NCBI GenBank assembly: GCA_016182845.1
Contig: JACPFT010000001.1
Coordinates: forward strand, 405,307-469,306
Direction of reading: 5' to 3'
Length of the DNA stretch: 64,000 nt
Origin: Gammaproteobacteria bacterium
GTDB lineage: Bacteria; Pseudomonadota; Gammaproteobacteria; Enterobacterales; Permianibacteraceae
Positions 63,864-64,000 of the stretch are shown here, piece after piece. A model generated the notes under the pieces. The model did not search any database and was not told the origin of the DNA. It saw only the letters and a list, made by a program, of their open reading frames with translations. Within the stretch, counting starts at the first letter, position 1, and every line of letters begins with the position of its first letter. A program made the translations under genes and the position numbers.

Positions 63864-64000
63864 GGCTCTGTTGAATTTCAAGTGGGTTGACCGGCTAGGT
63901 GCGGGTTCAGCCCACCGAAGTTGAGCTTCCCCGCAACAAGGAACAAGACCGTCCTTATCGTTCGAAAGTTACCGTAGCCCCGAGCCTTTCGTTTGGCGGA
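63864..64000 (-). mobile_element. End of an ISL3-like insertion sequence inserted in tnsC
   Basis: The tnsC frame ends at GGCTCTGTTGAATTTCAAG at 63864, which I take as the terminal repeat of the inserted element, followed by a transposase reading on the minus strand (63878-64000). The other end lies outside the window, so target duplication cannot be checked. Confidence 0.6.
63878..64000 (-). CDS. Transposase, C-terminal part (ISL3-like, partial)
   Basis: The frame enters from the right edge and ends at TGA 63878-63880. Its 40 residues contain KRKARGYGNFRTIRTVLFLVAGKL, with the ARGY...R basic end of ISL3-type transposases as I recall them, then NPHLAGQPT. The N-terminal and catalytic parts are outside the window. 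Confidence 0.55.
   Translation of the reverse strand, partial: SAKRKARGYGNFRTIRTVLFLVAGKLNFGGLNPHLAGQPT

Overview
The window is a GC-rich chromosomal segment of a proteobacterium, most likely a gammaproteobacterium. Just inside the left edge (267-294) lies a site that matches the Escherichia coli dif site, from memory, at 26 of 28 positions. The window may therefore sit at the replication terminus. This is a favoured landing zone for mobile DNA, and both ends of the window are indeed mobile or decayed.

Region 1 (1-8.1 kb) is a patchwork. Two long inverted repeats (15-238 and 5533-5755) each carry four copies of a 15-bp iteron, and each is preceded by the 3' tail of a KfrA/TnpT-like gene. Between them lie dif, two gene remnants, a chimeric or truncated nuclease-like gene, a membrane-anchored DUF4041/GIY-YIG protein and a Fic protein. 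To the right is a divergent KfrA-like protein and tyrosine recombinase pair. It resembles the TnpT/TnpS cointegrate-resolution pair of Tn4651-type transposons. The intergenic space holds a well-formed recombinase core site (two 11-bp arms, 6-bp spacer).

Region 2 (8.6-24.7 kb, mostly + strand) deals with metals in the envelope. It has a PII-like protein, a complete CzcCBA/CusCBA-type RND efflux set whose pump lacks the CusA methionine triad, an AraC regulator, a His-rich TolC lipoprotein, a Tat-exported multicopper oxidase, a cupredoxin, and a PepSY protein followed by a PepSY/ferredoxin/flavin-reductase fusion. A sterol-desaturase family hydroxylase is also here.

Region 3 (24.8-54.3 kb) is entirely on the minus strand, in tightly packed and often overlapping genes. 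Read in the direction of transcription it contains: secreted His/Cys-rich proteins, a DUF411 protein, an isoprenylcysteine-methyltransferase-like protein, a second RND set (CusCBA type, all three CusA methionines present), an FtsH gene that has lost its second membrane segment through a deletion/frameshift, a Cu(I) P1B-1 ATPase with two YHS domains, small His-rich membrane proteins, an HlyD/ABC-2 exporter, acetate kinase with phosphoketolase, a geranylgeranyl-reductase-like flavoprotein, a beta-CASP metallo-beta-lactamase nuclease and an archaeal-type S-adenosylmethionine synthetase. The theme is copper/silver tolerance plus a phosphoketolase route to acetate.

Region 4 (54.4-64 kb) is accessory again. 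It has an inositol-monophosphatase-family phosphatase, a metallophosphoesterase, an antitoxin-like gene split by an amber codon (with an intact paralogue at 8.1 kb), an AAA ATPase and a tyrosine recombinase with a palindromic core-like site. It ends in a Tn7-like tnsA-tnsB-tnsC module whose tnsC is broken by an ochre codon and by an ISL3-like insertion running off the right edge.
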